This document shows, in pieces, positions 43,710-54,686 of a DNA stretch of 64,000 nt. The notes beneath the pieces are model-generated. The model was given only the letters and a program-made list of their open reading frames with translations. It ran no database searches and was not told the origin of the DNA. This DNA is from Phytophthora sp. 'mugwort' (Eukaryota > Oomycota > Peronosporomycetes > Peronosporales > Peronosporaceae). The stretch lies in NCBI GenBank assembly GCA_033558025.1, contig JAUCEF010000012.1, positions 2,790,001 through 2,854,000 of the forward strand. The letters run 5' to 3'. Every line of letters begins with the position of its first letter. The first letter of the stretch is position 1. A program made the position numbers and the translations under genes.

Positions 43710-44886
43710 TCACACCAGAGGCCTCGGCGCAGTGCTGATCGTCGTCATCGCTGGCCCCTGCGCGTTGGTCTTCATCAGCGGCGGGTAGTGGAGGATGATG
43801 GTTGCTATCAGCATGTCTCTCACAGCAGCGCAAACGTTAAAGGCCTTGTTGCCCAGCGCATGACTCGCATTGAAGAGCTTATTGCTAACCTCCCTAATCT
43901 GTTCTTGTGTTGCCGAGTCGATGACTTCCAGCGACGGAAGAACAAAGGATTGCTTTGACGCCATTCTGCTCAGTACCTTCGCGACTTGATGGTCTTCTTC
44001 GGAGTGTTGAAGACGTAAGCGAAGGCTTTGTTCGCCATGGTAAAGTTCCAAGCTCCACGATCGAAGATCCACTGCGCCGTCAGCTCCGAGCACGCGTTAG
44101 CATGCTGGGCACCGCCGCGTCGAAACGAATGAGAGGTTAGCGGCTCTTCGACTCCAGCGGGCCAGCGACACGATCGAGCAAGCGGTTGATAAGAGCCTGG
44201 ATACCAACCGTCGGCGTCTTGTGGACTGTGGTGCTTCTCGCCGACGCCTGAGAAGACTCCAGGGTGCCGGTGTCTTTAAGAAGGTCCAGCAACGGGATGG
44301 AGTCGGTCAGCTCAACGGGGACGTCTTTCGACTACACTGGCAAGTGGTTGAGGAGAGCTGCGCTGGGCACGCCTGGGTGATCAAAGCCAGCGCAAGCGCC
44401 AGCAGCGGATAATTCGCGAAGTCAGCATCGGGGAAGAGCGACAGTGCCTGCTCGTCGTATGCGGATGAAGCTGGTGAAGAACACGCCGCCAGTACCTATG
44501 GAGAGCTGTTCCTTCCGAACGAAGGTCAGTTCCGAAGTGCGGCCAAAGAGGTACCACAAGAGGCATAACAGATCTACATCTTGGTAGTTCGAAGCGCAGC
44601 TAGCCGTTGGATACAGATACCTTGTCATCTTCTTGAGATCCTCCTTCATGCATGCAACCGCCTTCTTAACAAATCCACCACTTTCGCGCTTGATGCAGTG
44701 CTGCTCAAGCGCGCGCCCCATGCTCAGCAGCTTCCGTGCTACAGTGCCGCCTTGGACAGGATACTCGTCCAGGAGCGAGCACTTCACCTGGCGGGAGTAT
44801 TGAGCGACGGAATGGCGCGACAGGTGCTGCCCCCGTGCTCCTGCTTGAAATGCCAAGTACACGCCAAGCTTGTCCATCAGTGTCAC
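43710..44886 (-). pseudogene. Crypton-like tyrosine recombinase
   Basis: The frame 44886-44422 includes QYSRQVKCSLLDEYPVQGG, KKAVACMKEDLKKMTRYLYP and DLLCLLWYLFGRTSELTFV, where the Arg in FGRTSE fits the first catalytic Arg. After frame changes, HSFRRGGAQHANA (codons 44131-44096) supplies the HxxR box, followed by WIFDRGAWNFTMANKAFAYVF with a candidate catalytic Tyr, and a tail ending PRPLV at 43710. This motif set belongs to tyrosine recombinases of Crypton elements, which move by cutting and rejoining without DDE chemistry. At least three frame breaks or stops (for example at 44141) inactivate it. Confidence 0.75.
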
Positions 44887-45239
44887 TAGAATACCGCCTG
44901 CGCGACGTGGCCCGAGAATGCAATAACGAGATTAATCTTCTTTGCTGACGGACAAGAATTAATCATTCAATTATTAGCATTATTGTTTTTCATTTCTCGA
45001 GTGTACCTCGTCTACCGTATGTCTAACATCCACGAAGTGCTAGCGCTTGCCCACCTTGCGCCTCTTGAACGCAACCTGACAATACACGACATCTCGGCGA
45101 CGTTTCCTGGCGCCCGTTCGAGACTTGGCGCTCTAAATTCGGCACACGCCGACTTTTAGGCCAGATTTAGAAATTCTCTGCGCTGGAGCTGACGAGTCCC
45201 ATTTCTAAATCCGGATAGTTGACGGTGTGTGCAGTCACA

Positions 45240-46440
45240 GACAGCCGAGCCTTCAGGGAGGGATAGAGCTTGATGACTTGGTCGAAAAGGCGGCGCACAG
45301 CGGACAGCGTCAGCGTAGTCTTCTGTAACCCCTACGTAACGGCCTCAAACGCCGCAAGATCTTCGAGCAGCGCCTTGACACGCTCATGTTCAGCGCGGTG
45401 TAGCAACAGAGACTGCACCCCATGTTCTACAAGAACACCATGTCCCAGCTGGATAATGAACGCCTGCAGCTTCACGTACCTCTCGACCATCTCGTACGTT
45501 CTGGACCACCTGGTCGTAGGAGCGGAGACAGATGGGAGACGCGACGCAAAATTGCTCTGCCCTTGATCGTCCGCAACTTTGACATCAGCGCATGGACCTT
45601 CGCGATCAGCTCGTCTTCGCTCTTGAGAAGTCCTTCACTGCCAGGTTAAACCTATGGCTAGCGCACCCGAATAGTGGTATAGCGCCTTTCTTGCTGCTGA
45701 TGTACTGGTTTACTCAGCAGTTGTCGCCCACCATGAACTTCACAGCCTTCCAGGGCTTGTGTATCGAGACAGCGTGCCCGCGATTATGTCGAACAGGTTT
45801 TGCGCGCTGACGTCTTCCTCCGACTCCGACGGCGAGAACGCCAGGAGCAAGTAACGGCGTGAAGAGCACTCCAAGTCGTCAAAATAGTCACGCGCGGTGC
45901 GACTACGGGTTATACCGGTTTCTCCAGCAGCACTGTCAAATACCGCAAATATGGCTACATAGTGGTGGTTACTGCTACTCCAACGGTCCAAAACGAGCCA
46001 ACGAATCTGAAAGCTCGCTAGCGACTCGCCCTTCGACCGTCTCACTCACCAGCTTAACATACTTCGGCAGCGTGTCCTCCGACACGGTAGAGAGCGCGGC
46101 ATTATGGCGGATAAGTCGGTGCTCTACAGACTCAAATGGGAATCGGTCGGAGATGACCCACTACAACCAGCGGTAGAGATCACGAGCCCGTTGACTGACG
46201 AGACGTAGGTTCAGCGGATGTTGGCGGCGCGCTGTCTCCTGGGTATTGTGCTTGTAGTCAGCGTGGTTGCGTCTCGGATGATTGAGTAGGTTGGTGTAGC
46301 CATTCCCTTTATTGTAGGTCTTGGCGCAGGTTGTGCATGCGAATATGTTGTCCCCGACCTGGGTGAAGAGCATGGTGCTTATTTGGCTGCTGATGAGGAT
46401 CATGGGGGGGGCAGAGTAGGGTGGGATGTGAGCTTGGAGG
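45240..46440 (-). pseudogene. hAT transposase with BED zinc finger
   Basis: From the right, FACTTCAKTYNKGNGY to NHPRRNH is a BED-type finger (C-x2-C ... H-x4-H) at about 46340-46270. It is followed by RLVSQRARDLYRWL, LPKYVKLVSETVEGR, FDDLECSSRRYLLLAFSPSE, and further left FMVGDNCSVNQYISS then PLFGCASHRFNLAVKDF (about 45735-45630), the RNase-H-like core of hAT transposases. Stops and frame changes occur throughout. It lies inside the composite element. Confidence 0.78.
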
Positions 46441-46599
46441 TGAATTTGGAAATGTTTCGTAGCTGGCTAGGCGGCTATTCGCGTGCACAAGCAACGAATG
46501 GCTAAGAACCGAAGGGGGACATTGCTGGCAGTGGTTCTCATAGTTGAATTACGTGCGATTTCTTAATGAATTTTGAGCCAAAAAATAATAATTAAATCT

Positions 46600-47105
46600 A
46601 AAAATTCTAATTCATTGGTAGGGGTATGATTTTATCGGGATCCTGTCATACAGTCGTACTACAGCTGTCCCACTGCCTAAGCTTGTTCCAACAACGATTT
46701 TTCGAGCTTAAGCCAACTGAAGAGTTGAACGTTGCAATGGTGGAGTATGACATGCACACCATATTCCCTACGCTGTATAGGTTGGTATGCGGGTTGCCCA
46801 TCATAAATCAAGCACTGAGCGTTTTCAACGATGAAGAGAATTAAAACACGCCACTCAACGAGACTTGGCAATGGAATTGCCGTCGAATTTATAATTCTGG
46901 CGTTGGAACGGGATTTGTCTGTTGCTATCGACAGAGACGTCATTATCAACGCGTTTGCTGGTATGACTGAGGGACCCGTTGCTGTGTAGGCAAAGGGAAT
47001 TTCGCGGTCAGCCATCGGCTCCCCCCCCCCCCCAAGATTTTCCATCTGTATCAGCCCCAATCTGGGTGGTTTTCTCGCGCAGAATTCTGACATTGACAGG
47101 GGACG
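46600..47105 (-). other. Right interior of composite element, unassigned
   Basis: A 138-codon open frame on the minus strand (47093-46677) and a 72-codon frame on the plus strand overlap here. Neither shows a recognisable domain. It may be the N-terminal part of the outer transposase. A C10 run is present at about 47022-47032. Confidence 0.35.
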
Positions 47106-47210
47106 AAACTTCGAAACGGCATATCATTTGTCCGAAAATCGCATATCCATTTCAGGGCGAAATCGCATGCGATCTCCGCGGAAATTTCATCATTTCTGAC
47201 ACCCCCTAAT
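47106..47210 (-). repeat. Right inverted repeat of composite element
   Basis: Reading inward on the minus strand it begins attagggggtgtcagaaat and contains aatcgcatgcgat. It aligns to 41487-41590. Confidence 0.75.
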
Positions 47211-47279
47211 ATTTACAACGATGCGTCGCTCTTGCTGATGCTGATGTGATATATTCTGCGACAAAACCTTTGTAAGACA

Positions 47280-50200
47280 ACTACGGCAAGTTCCTAATGT
47301 CTAGTAGGACTAAGTCCCCAACATTAAACACGTTTAAGTTTCCTCTTCCATTCTTGTCAGATTACTCCTTTTGTTTGTCCTGTGCCATGGCATCACGGAC
47401 ACGGCTGGTTACATTCAGCCTGGTGTCTATAGAAGATTCCACTTGTTTTTGGAGGGAAACCGGTCTCATGTCCGAGACCTGGGAGGAAAGTTCTTTCCGA
47501 GCATCCCACTTAGAACTGAAGACGGTTCGCTGCGTCGCAAAGTGAGCGGCACCCGTGGATGGCGTAAGCCATTCCGGTAGAACGGAGTATACCCGGTCGA
47601 TGAGTGAACCGCATTGTTGAGTGCAAACACAACTACTGACAGGCGTTTTGACCAAGTGCGAGGAGCCTCCGCGCAGACACTGTGTAGCGTGTCTTCAAGC
47701 ACTCAGTTGAGGGGGGGGGGGCTCGCTCCGTCTGCCCATCCGTCTGAGGATGATCGGCAGTGGACATGTGCAGCCTTGTTCCAAGTAGTTGGAACAGCGT
47801 TCGCCAGAACGCAGCGGTAAACCGCTGGTCACGATCCGAGACAATTGTCTCCGGCAGACCATGATGGCGGAAAACACCATCCAGGAACAGCTTCGCAGCG
47901 TGTTCCCGGGTCACTGTGTCTTTGACCGGAGCAAGACGCACCATCTTGCTCAGACGGCACACGAACACCAAGATGCCGGTGTTCCCGTGGCCGTCGGCTG
48001 GAAGCCTGAAGACGAAATCCAGACTCATCGAATTCCAGCAGTCCGCTGGAACGGGCAGGCTCTGCAAGGGAGCCGAGGCGTGCCCGGCGAGTTTCACCCG
48101 CTGAAATGTTTCACATGTCTTCACGTACTGTGCGACCCACTTGTACATGTGGGCCCACCAAAGGTACTGAGAGACCGATTGGAAGGTCTTCTCGCGGCCC
48201 AAGTGACCGCTGGATGGCGCATCGTGCACCTCCTGTAGAATGTCAAACTTGAGATCCTCGTCGCTTGGAACGCCTACCCGTGGGGCTCCACTCGATAGTA
48301 GCGCAGGTCATCGGCCCACTTGTATCGATGAAGCCGGGCTCTCTGACGTGGCGTGAGTCACTTGGCCTTGGCTTCCTTGCCAGCGGCCAGGAATCGCACC
48401 AAAGGTGCCAGGGCTTCGTCGCCCCGATACGCCATGCGTATCTGATCATAGATCGGTCTTGGCGCGATTTATGTTCGCCAGCTCATAGTCTGACCTGCGG
48501 TGACAACGCATCGGCAAGCACATTGAGCTTACCAGGCTTGTACTCGACGCGGGAGTTATATTCCGCGAAGAATGACAGCTGCCTCGCCATCCGTTGGGAC
48601 AAATGGGACGAATTTGTCGCCGTCTGTAAGGATGCGTGATCTGTGTAGATCACAAAGGGCTGGGAGCCCAGGAGGTGCACCCAGAACTTGACAAGGTGAC
48701 AAGCAGCTCCTTGTCATGAACCGGGTAGTCCTTTCGGCAGTCTTAAGCTGCCTGGACTGAAACGAGATCGCTCGTTCACGTCCTGCTGCATCGTGCTGCA
48801 GCAATACACAGCCGATTCCATAATCGGATGCATCACAGACGATGCTGAAGGGCTTCGTCTCGTCCGGCAGTGCCAGGACAGGCGCCTTCTGAAGACTTGC
48901 CTTGACATTGTCAAAGGCTTCCTGGTGCTCACGCCCCCAGTGCCAGTCGGTATCCGTCTTCAAAAGATCCGACAAGTGTCTAGCCAGACCCGCGTACCTT
49001 TCGCTGTACTCACGGAGGTAGTAGGCTAAACCCAGCCACTTCCTCAGGTCCTTCTGGGACCTTAGCGTTGGCCAAGCCGAAATGGCTTTGACCTTCTCCG
49101 GGTCGGCTCGAACGCCGACGTTGCTAACGAAGCAACCGAGAACTTTAATCTCTTGCGCCGCGAAGACGCACTTGTCGATGTTGGCATAGAGCTCGTTCGC
49201 TCTCATGGCCTTTAACACTTAACGGAGGCGCTCCAAATGCACCTCCATAGCTGTCTTGCCTCCCTCGGTACGGCTATGGACGAAGATGTCGTCGAAGTGC
49301 GACTGTGCGTACGCACGCAGTGGTCTAAACAACTGTGTGACCAAGCGATTGAACGTCGCCGGGGCATTTAAATTATTTTAGACAGGCCTTGCGGCATCAC
49401 CAGCCACTCCCAGAGCACTCGGGGCAGTGGCCATTGTCTGGTGACACAGTACTTTGTGCCCGGAACGAGAACGAGATTGATCTCGTGCCTGATTCCACGA
49501 TACGGTGGGAGTTGAAACGGTGGATCCTTGGACATCAAGTCCTCGAACTCTTTCATCAAAGGATATACTGGATCCTCCGAGTTCTTGAGAATCTCGCAAC
49601 CCAAGCGCAAGGCACGCTAGGAAGAGAATGCCTCCAGGACGCCCTCGTTCATAACCGAGGAGGAATTCAAGTCCTCTGGAGTGGACTCTTGCTTCGAGAG
49701 TACAATCTCCGCGATTTCTCCTGCCTTCAGGTCGGCCAGGAAGTCGGTCGGCGTCAACTCTTCGAGGTTCAGGAGCTCTGACACCTCTGGCAGCGGCTCT
49801 AGCTGGATGCCGCCCGTTTGACCCGATGGCCGGTCTCACCGTCGAGGATGTGATAACACCCTTCGACTGGCCGCGTCGGAAGAACCCGGGCCCTGGGTTC
49901 CGAGTCGCTTGAAGCGATTCCAGTCTGAATTGACTTCAGACTCGACTTGCGGTGTCGATTATGTCGTTGACGGCGACCGTGACGTGGTACTTCGTTACCC
50001 ACGTCCTTTTTTCTAGGGCTTCGTGTAGAACATGATTACCCACACAAGAAGTGAGTTCCGCCACTTCTTCTTCAGTTATGGTATGACCTGGTGTGGAACA
50101 AGGTTACCCACACAGGAAGCGAATTCTGCGCCCTCCTCGCCAGTTTCTGTCTGGGTGACTTGGTGTGGACCTAGGTTACCCACCTGGTCGGTGCCTCCGG

Positions 50201-50905
50201 GCACCACCACTCTTTGTGGCTGATCATTCTTTCAAACCAGCTAAAGATAATAGGTATTAAAATAAAATTTTTTTTTATAATTTAAAGCATTAAATAATTT
50301 TTTTTTTTTTAATAAATAAGGTAAAATATCTTTAAGCCTCAGCCGCCGGTCTAGATTCCGGTGGGGGTCGAGGGCTATCGTGTAAGGACTGCTGCACTCG
50401 ACCAGGTGCAGCTTCTGCTGCCACCGCTTCTAGGGAGTCGCTCAATACGTCGTCGGCTCCCAAAAACCCACTTGGTGCTCTTGCATCCCGTCGCCCCTTT
50501 CGGACGCCCTAGTTCCTGGCAGAGGTGGGAACATGACTCACCAATGCTTGCCAGTAACCGCGGGCCGGAAAGCCCCGATGGCTTTGTTGTGCCAATCGAT
50601 CCATGGCTCATGTTTCTCGAGCCAGGGCATTCCCACGATCAAGTCATACTTGTCCATCCCTAGGATAGTAAATTGCTCTATGTTGCTGAAGTCCTCGAAC
50701 TTCACAGCTAGATCCACATGGAACTTGGGTACGGTAATCACCGTTCCGTCGGGCTAGTTGTACTGATACTGTCCCGTTGCCTTTGTTTTCTCGTAAAGCA
50801 TCGGCCAACTTGTTGCTGTTCTCCGCAACAGTCTGGCGGCGTGCGAAGTTCTTCGACGCCCCAGAGTCTATCAAGACTCGGAAAGGATGGGTATATTCCG
50901 TACAC
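47280..50905 (-). pseudogene. Gypsy copy 2 protease and pol, frameshifted
   Basis: The protease block reads PFRVLIDSGASKNFA near 50880, then YDLIVGMPWLEKHEPWIDW. Reverse transcriptase shows IRHEINLVL and the catalytic HFDDIFV at about 49299-49279, then YANIDKCVFAAQEIKVLG. RNase H contains FSIVCDASDYGIG and YTDHASLQTA. Integrase shows HLGREKTFQSV, MSLDFVFRLP, ETIVSDRDQRF and ADHPQTDGQTER, ending with VFNVGDLVLL. Stops and frameshifts are scattered, for example near 49219, 48556 and 47633. Confidence 0.88.
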
Positions 50906-51259
50906 TATTCTCGCATCCAGAAGTGAAGGTTTTCACCTTCCTTCCCTTCATAAGGGTTTGCCTTCAACCTTAACGGCTTGTTTCGGCTCTGCGGCCGGAA
51001 CCTGCAGGTTGCTCTGAACATGTTCGATGAGCCCCCGCTCGACCTGCTCAGCTTGCGTTGGCGACGCCAAGCTGCGCAAGGCATCCATATCAAAGATGCC
51101 AGTCATCTTACGAACGGACTCGAACTGTGAGTCGTTCAGATGAGAAAACTCATTCCGGTTCATGTTGCTAGGACCCAGAGGTTTCAGGTAGTAACCCGCT
51201 AGGCGTGGATTGACTGCAAGTGCTACCAAGTGTGACGGGGCACACAACACCTTGCGCAC
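50906..51259 (-). pseudogene. Gypsy copy 2 gag, N-terminal part only
   Basis: The frame opens near 51259 with SHLNDSQFESVRKMTGIFD and LIEHVQSNLQVPAAEP, and ends ENLHFWMRE*. In copy 1 the same WIRE position is followed by about 830 bp of gag before the protease. Here the protease follows at once in the same frame after a stop, so most of gag has been deleted. Confidence 0.8.
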
Positions 51260-51728
51260 AGGAAGTATGACTTCCGGAGAGTATACAAACTCTCAGTGAA
51301 CGGCAGTTCATTAGTCCCTGGTCTGTGGGACTGTTACCAAAATTAGAATTAAGACTGAATATATTTATAGGTGATCCCTTTTAATGCGTCTGCATACTAA
51401 CTCTTTTTCACCTATAAAGTTCCCTAGATGTTATCCTATTGAGTGGCTCTGAGGTCTTTGTACCATATCTGTGGTACCTATCCATGGCGTCATTACCGTC
51501 GACGTCATAGTGATGTTTAGCTACATCACTTAGTGTACTTTGATACACCTGCGTTACAGTCCGTCAGTCAGTCACAGCGTAACGGTTTATTCGTGCTGCG
51601 ATTGACCAAAATATGCCGCCGAGGAAGCGAAGGCGGCCTCCCATTGGCTGAAACTACATTTTTGCTGCCGAGCGAAGCGAAATCTTACCGAAGCCGAAGG
51701 CGGAGGTAGCTCACTTACTATCCTAACA
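51231..51728 (-). repeat. Gypsy copy 2 5' LTR
   Basis: On the minus strand it ends ccccgtcaca at 51231, two bases before the primer-binding-like site. A TGTTAGGATAG start at 51728 gives a 498-bp TG...CA repeat. Similar GAGCGAAGCG-rich sequence continues to about 51900, so the true 5' boundary may lie further right. Confidence 0.6.
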
Positions 51729-52276
51729 CGGCGAGTAGCGCAGCGAGCCTCTGCGAGCCGAGCGGAGGCGTTATTACCGGAGCGAAGCGTAGGTAGCTTT
51801 TCTCAATAGTGGAGCGAGGTCTTGAGCGAGCGTACGGACACCCTCCAAACTTTCATTACCGCCCGCAAAGCGGGCCGCGCTCCGCTAGTACATGTATGTA
51901 TAGTGTTTCCTATATTTGCCAAAATTGACTGATTAAAGGAATCGCCCCAATACAATCTTTCAGTCATTCAAACTGCCCGGTCTATGCGTTCGCAATGAGT
52001 TTATCGTACTTAACGGTAGACACAAGCGTTTCGCAACCTTGCGCGATGCTCGAATGGGGACAATACTGCGGTTAAGTAAACAACGACAAAGTGGGCCTTG
52101 TTTGTCCGCTTGAGTACAGTACTCTAAAGGTATTGCGACACTGACGGCGGTTAAGCAATCTTGGTGTGCATGACGTTGGTCCTTATGCATTGATCCAGTC
52201 ACCTTGATTCGCTGAGGAGGGGTATAACCAAGAGTTTTGCTTCATGTCGTACTGAAAACAGCCGAACTGCCACACC
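51729..52276. other. GAGCGAAGCG-rich stretch and AKR upstream copy
   Basis: 51600-51900 contains many variants of gagcgaagcg, gcgagc and gaagcgaa on a GC-rich background. From about 52130 the sequence ctgacggcggttaagcaatc matches the upstream regions of the AKR copies at 2760 and 40800. No gene is seen. Confidence 0.5.
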
Positions 52277-52351
52277 GTGCAGACTCTCGCTCAGTTTGGA
52301 ATTCACCGTATCACCAACAAGTCTTCATATCCCAACGATAACCCCAGTATC

Positions 52352-53451
52352 ATGGTCACCACGAGCACTGACAACAAGACCCCACGAATGCCGTACCTCT
52401 TCCTCGGTAACTCAGGTCTGCTCGTCTCTAAGCTCTCGCTCGGCAGCTGGATGGACTACGACGAAAAGTTCACTCCTGACGCCTGGTACGACATGATGAA
52501 AATGGCCTTCGAGCACGGAGTGAACCTCTTTGACAACGCCGAAATTTACGGCCGCGGTCAGGCGGAGAGAAACATGGGCGCTGCTATCCTGAAGGGAAGC
52601 GCTGAAGGTAGGTGGAGCCGCGAGGACCTCGTGATCACCACCAAGATCTTCTACGGCTCAAAGGGCTTCCCCGAGGGTCCGTTCGGTAAGGGTCTGGAGA
52701 CTGGGTTGCCGCGCAATGAGCAAGGCCTCAGTCGCAAGCATATCATCGAAGCCACGAAGGCTTCGCTCAAGAGACTGCAACTGGACTACGTTGACGTGAT
52801 CTTCTGTCATCGTGCTGATGCCTTCGCGCCGATTGAGGAAACGGTATACGCGCAATGAACTTCGTAATCGAGCAGGGCTGGGCGTTTTACTGGGGCACGA
52901 GCTCGTGGAGTGTGACTCAGATCATTGAGGCCTGCGAGATCGCTGACCGACTGGGACTAGCTCGCCCGATCGTGGAGCAGCCAGAGTACAATTTGATTGA
53001 GCGCAATAAGGTCGAGTGGGAATACGTCGATCTCTACAAGAAGTACAAGCTCGGCCTCACAACGTGGTCGCCGCTGGGTTTCGGTACTCTCACTGGCAAA
53101 TACAGCTCTGGAAGCAGTGACGACGCACGTCTTCGAACGCCCGAGTGGTCTGCTGTTGTCCCCGACTTCGCCGAGCGTGTGGCGAAAGCTGAGAAGCTGC
53201 GACCCATTGCAGAAGAACTGGGCGTCCCGATGGCTCATCTCGCCATTGCTTGGTGCGCCAGCAACGACAACGTCAGCACTGTTCTCCTTGGAGCCAAAAC
53301 GCCAGCTCAGCTAGCGCAGAACCTGGAAGCGCTCAAAGTCTTGTCCAAACTCACCCCGGACGTCAAAGCCAAGATCGACGCAGCACTTCCATTCGTGCCT
53401 CACGCACCGGAAAAAGACTGGGTCTCCATCATGCGTCAGCGTCACCTGTAG
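52352..53451 (+). pseudogene. Second aldo/keto reductase, single 2-nt frameshift
   Basis: Two abutting frames, 52352-52858 (MVTTSTDNKTPRMPYLFLG to EETVYAQ*) and 52855-53451 (MNFVIEQGWAFYWGTSSW to RQRHL*), together match the whole AKR family length, about 366 residues. Catalytic features are retained: FDNAEIYGRG, EDLVITTK, FCHRAD, VSTVLLGAK. The break is at ACGGTATACGCGCAATG (52841-52857), where intact copies read ACGGT then CGNGC. Removing one TA dinucleotide would restore the frame, so this is a very recent loss, a sequencing error, or a recoded site. It differs at many positions from the AKR at 3080 and is a separate paralog. Confidence 0.85.
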
Positions 53452-53684
53452 GATAACTGACATCGTGCTCTTCGGGGCGACGCTGGACGCACAACGGTAG
53501 GAATTTCTATCGGCTTTGAATGACATTTTGCGTTTGCAGTCCATTGTACGAATGTGTATGACTAGAAGCAAGTCATGGCACAAAACGTAGCCATTTCGAG
53601 GTAAATACTTTTGTGTGGTTTATGAAGGGGTGCGAAGATCGCGAATCTTGACGCGCAATTGAACCCTTAGAGTATATTAGCAGC

Positions 53685-54185
53685 ATGAGACTCCAGCTTC
53701 TGTTGCTTGCTTTGACCTTCCAGTGCGTGGTGGGCGCACAGGACGATTACACTTCGGAGTCGGAGCTCATCTCCCAGTACATTCACGTGCCGACGTCCTG
53801 CGAGACCGAAACCTGCGTGGCGGGCGGCTGTTTGTTCGAGAATTGCGCCTCATCGCTATCGTGCAAGGGCGGGCTCTGCTACTTCCGGTGCGTGCGCTAA
53901 ATCATCCTCTCTGATCTTGTTATGGCGCTCTTGTCGCTGCCACTTGACGCTTAAACTCATAGAGGTGCGACGTACTCCGTGTCTTGTGGCAGGAAGTGCA
54001 AGGAGGCCGTGTGCGAAGGAGGGGCATGTATCTTCGACAATACAATTGAGGCCTCGTGTCCTGGTGGTGGCTGTCAGTTCGTGAACGTCCCGATTACTCT
54101 GGACGATGGCTACTGTAACGGTGGAGGCTGTACACTGGAAGGAGACAACCACCCGTCCAGCTTGACTGGTTCGCTGGCTGAATGA
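53685..54185 (+). CDS. Small secreted cysteine-rich protein with CxGGxC repeats
   Basis: Two exons, 53685-53887 and 53963-54185, joined by a 75-bp GT-AG intron, encode 141 residues. The start MRLQLLLLALTFQCVVGAQ is a clear signal peptide with a likely cut after GA. The mature protein carries five units of the form C-x-G-G-x-C followed by an aromatic or hydrophobic residue: CVAGGCLF, CKGGLCYF, CEGGACIF, CPGGGCQF and CNGGGCTL. Other Cys residues are present (PTSCETETC, SCGRKC). I do not recognise the family. It is probably an apoplastic or wall protein held by disulfides; an effector role is only inference. Intron retention would end the protein after YFRCVR. Confidence 0.8.
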
Positions 54186-54686
54186 GGTTGCCTCACGCGC
54201 ATTGTGGCAGCTTGAGACACTCACAATAAGAGAGGCTTTTCTTAATAAAGTCACAGCATTGAGTGCACCATCAGCGGAGTTCTTGGAGCTCACCGCACAA
54301 CGACTCTCCTGCCATGAGCCTAGTCCATCATTAGAGTTTGCAGTAAATTGTCGCGTGAGCCAAATGTGTTTACAACACTCTAGCAGGAATCTTAAAGTCT
54401 GCACGCACGCATGACAAACTGGTGGCTACTTTCCATTACCGGCACTCGATGTTGATTTGGGCTGCTACAAGTTAATGCAGTAGTTGGCAGATATCGTGAG
54501 GGAGGGCTGTTTGGTACTTTCATGTATAAAATTATAGGAACATTTTTTATACCAAACTCGGTTCGGGTGGCGAACAATATCTTATGTAGAATTTCTACAT
54601 GTATGTCAGATTACCGAGGTTCCTTTCCTTGATCGTTTACAGACGAGTTGTTGTTACCGGTACAACCCGCCCCAAAGACCACACGA

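Larger units (their letters stand above)
41487..47210. mobile_element. TIR-bounded composite DNA transposon with nested insertions
   Basis: About 105 bp at 41487-41590 and at 47106-47210 are inverted copies at roughly 75% identity. Both contain gtgtcagaa near the outer edge, then ccgcgga, atcgcatgcgatttcg and caaatgatat. The sequence AAT flanks both outer edges. Inside are a hAT-like C-terminal transposase relic (41893-42650, minus), a Crypton-like pair (43137-44886) and a BED-finger hAT (about 45240-46440, minus). The simplest reading is one DNA transposon split by two later insertions. That history is inference. Confidence 0.65.
47215..51728 (-). mobile_element. Decayed Ty3/Gypsy retrotransposon, copy 2, 3'-truncated and gag-deleted
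   Basis: From right to left: 5' LTR end, TGGTAGCACTTGCA primer-binding-like site at 51228-51215, gag start, protease, reverse transcriptase, RNase H, integrase. Integrase homology ends near 47280-47300, next to the right inverted repeat of the composite element. No 3' LTR is found. It is the same family as copy 1, sharing LTR end, primer site spacing and protein blocks. Confidence 0.88.

Noticed and set aside
46529..46545. cagtggttctcatag as a hAT terminal repeat
   Set aside because: It resembles a hAT end but points away from the hAT ORF, and no inverted partner was found.
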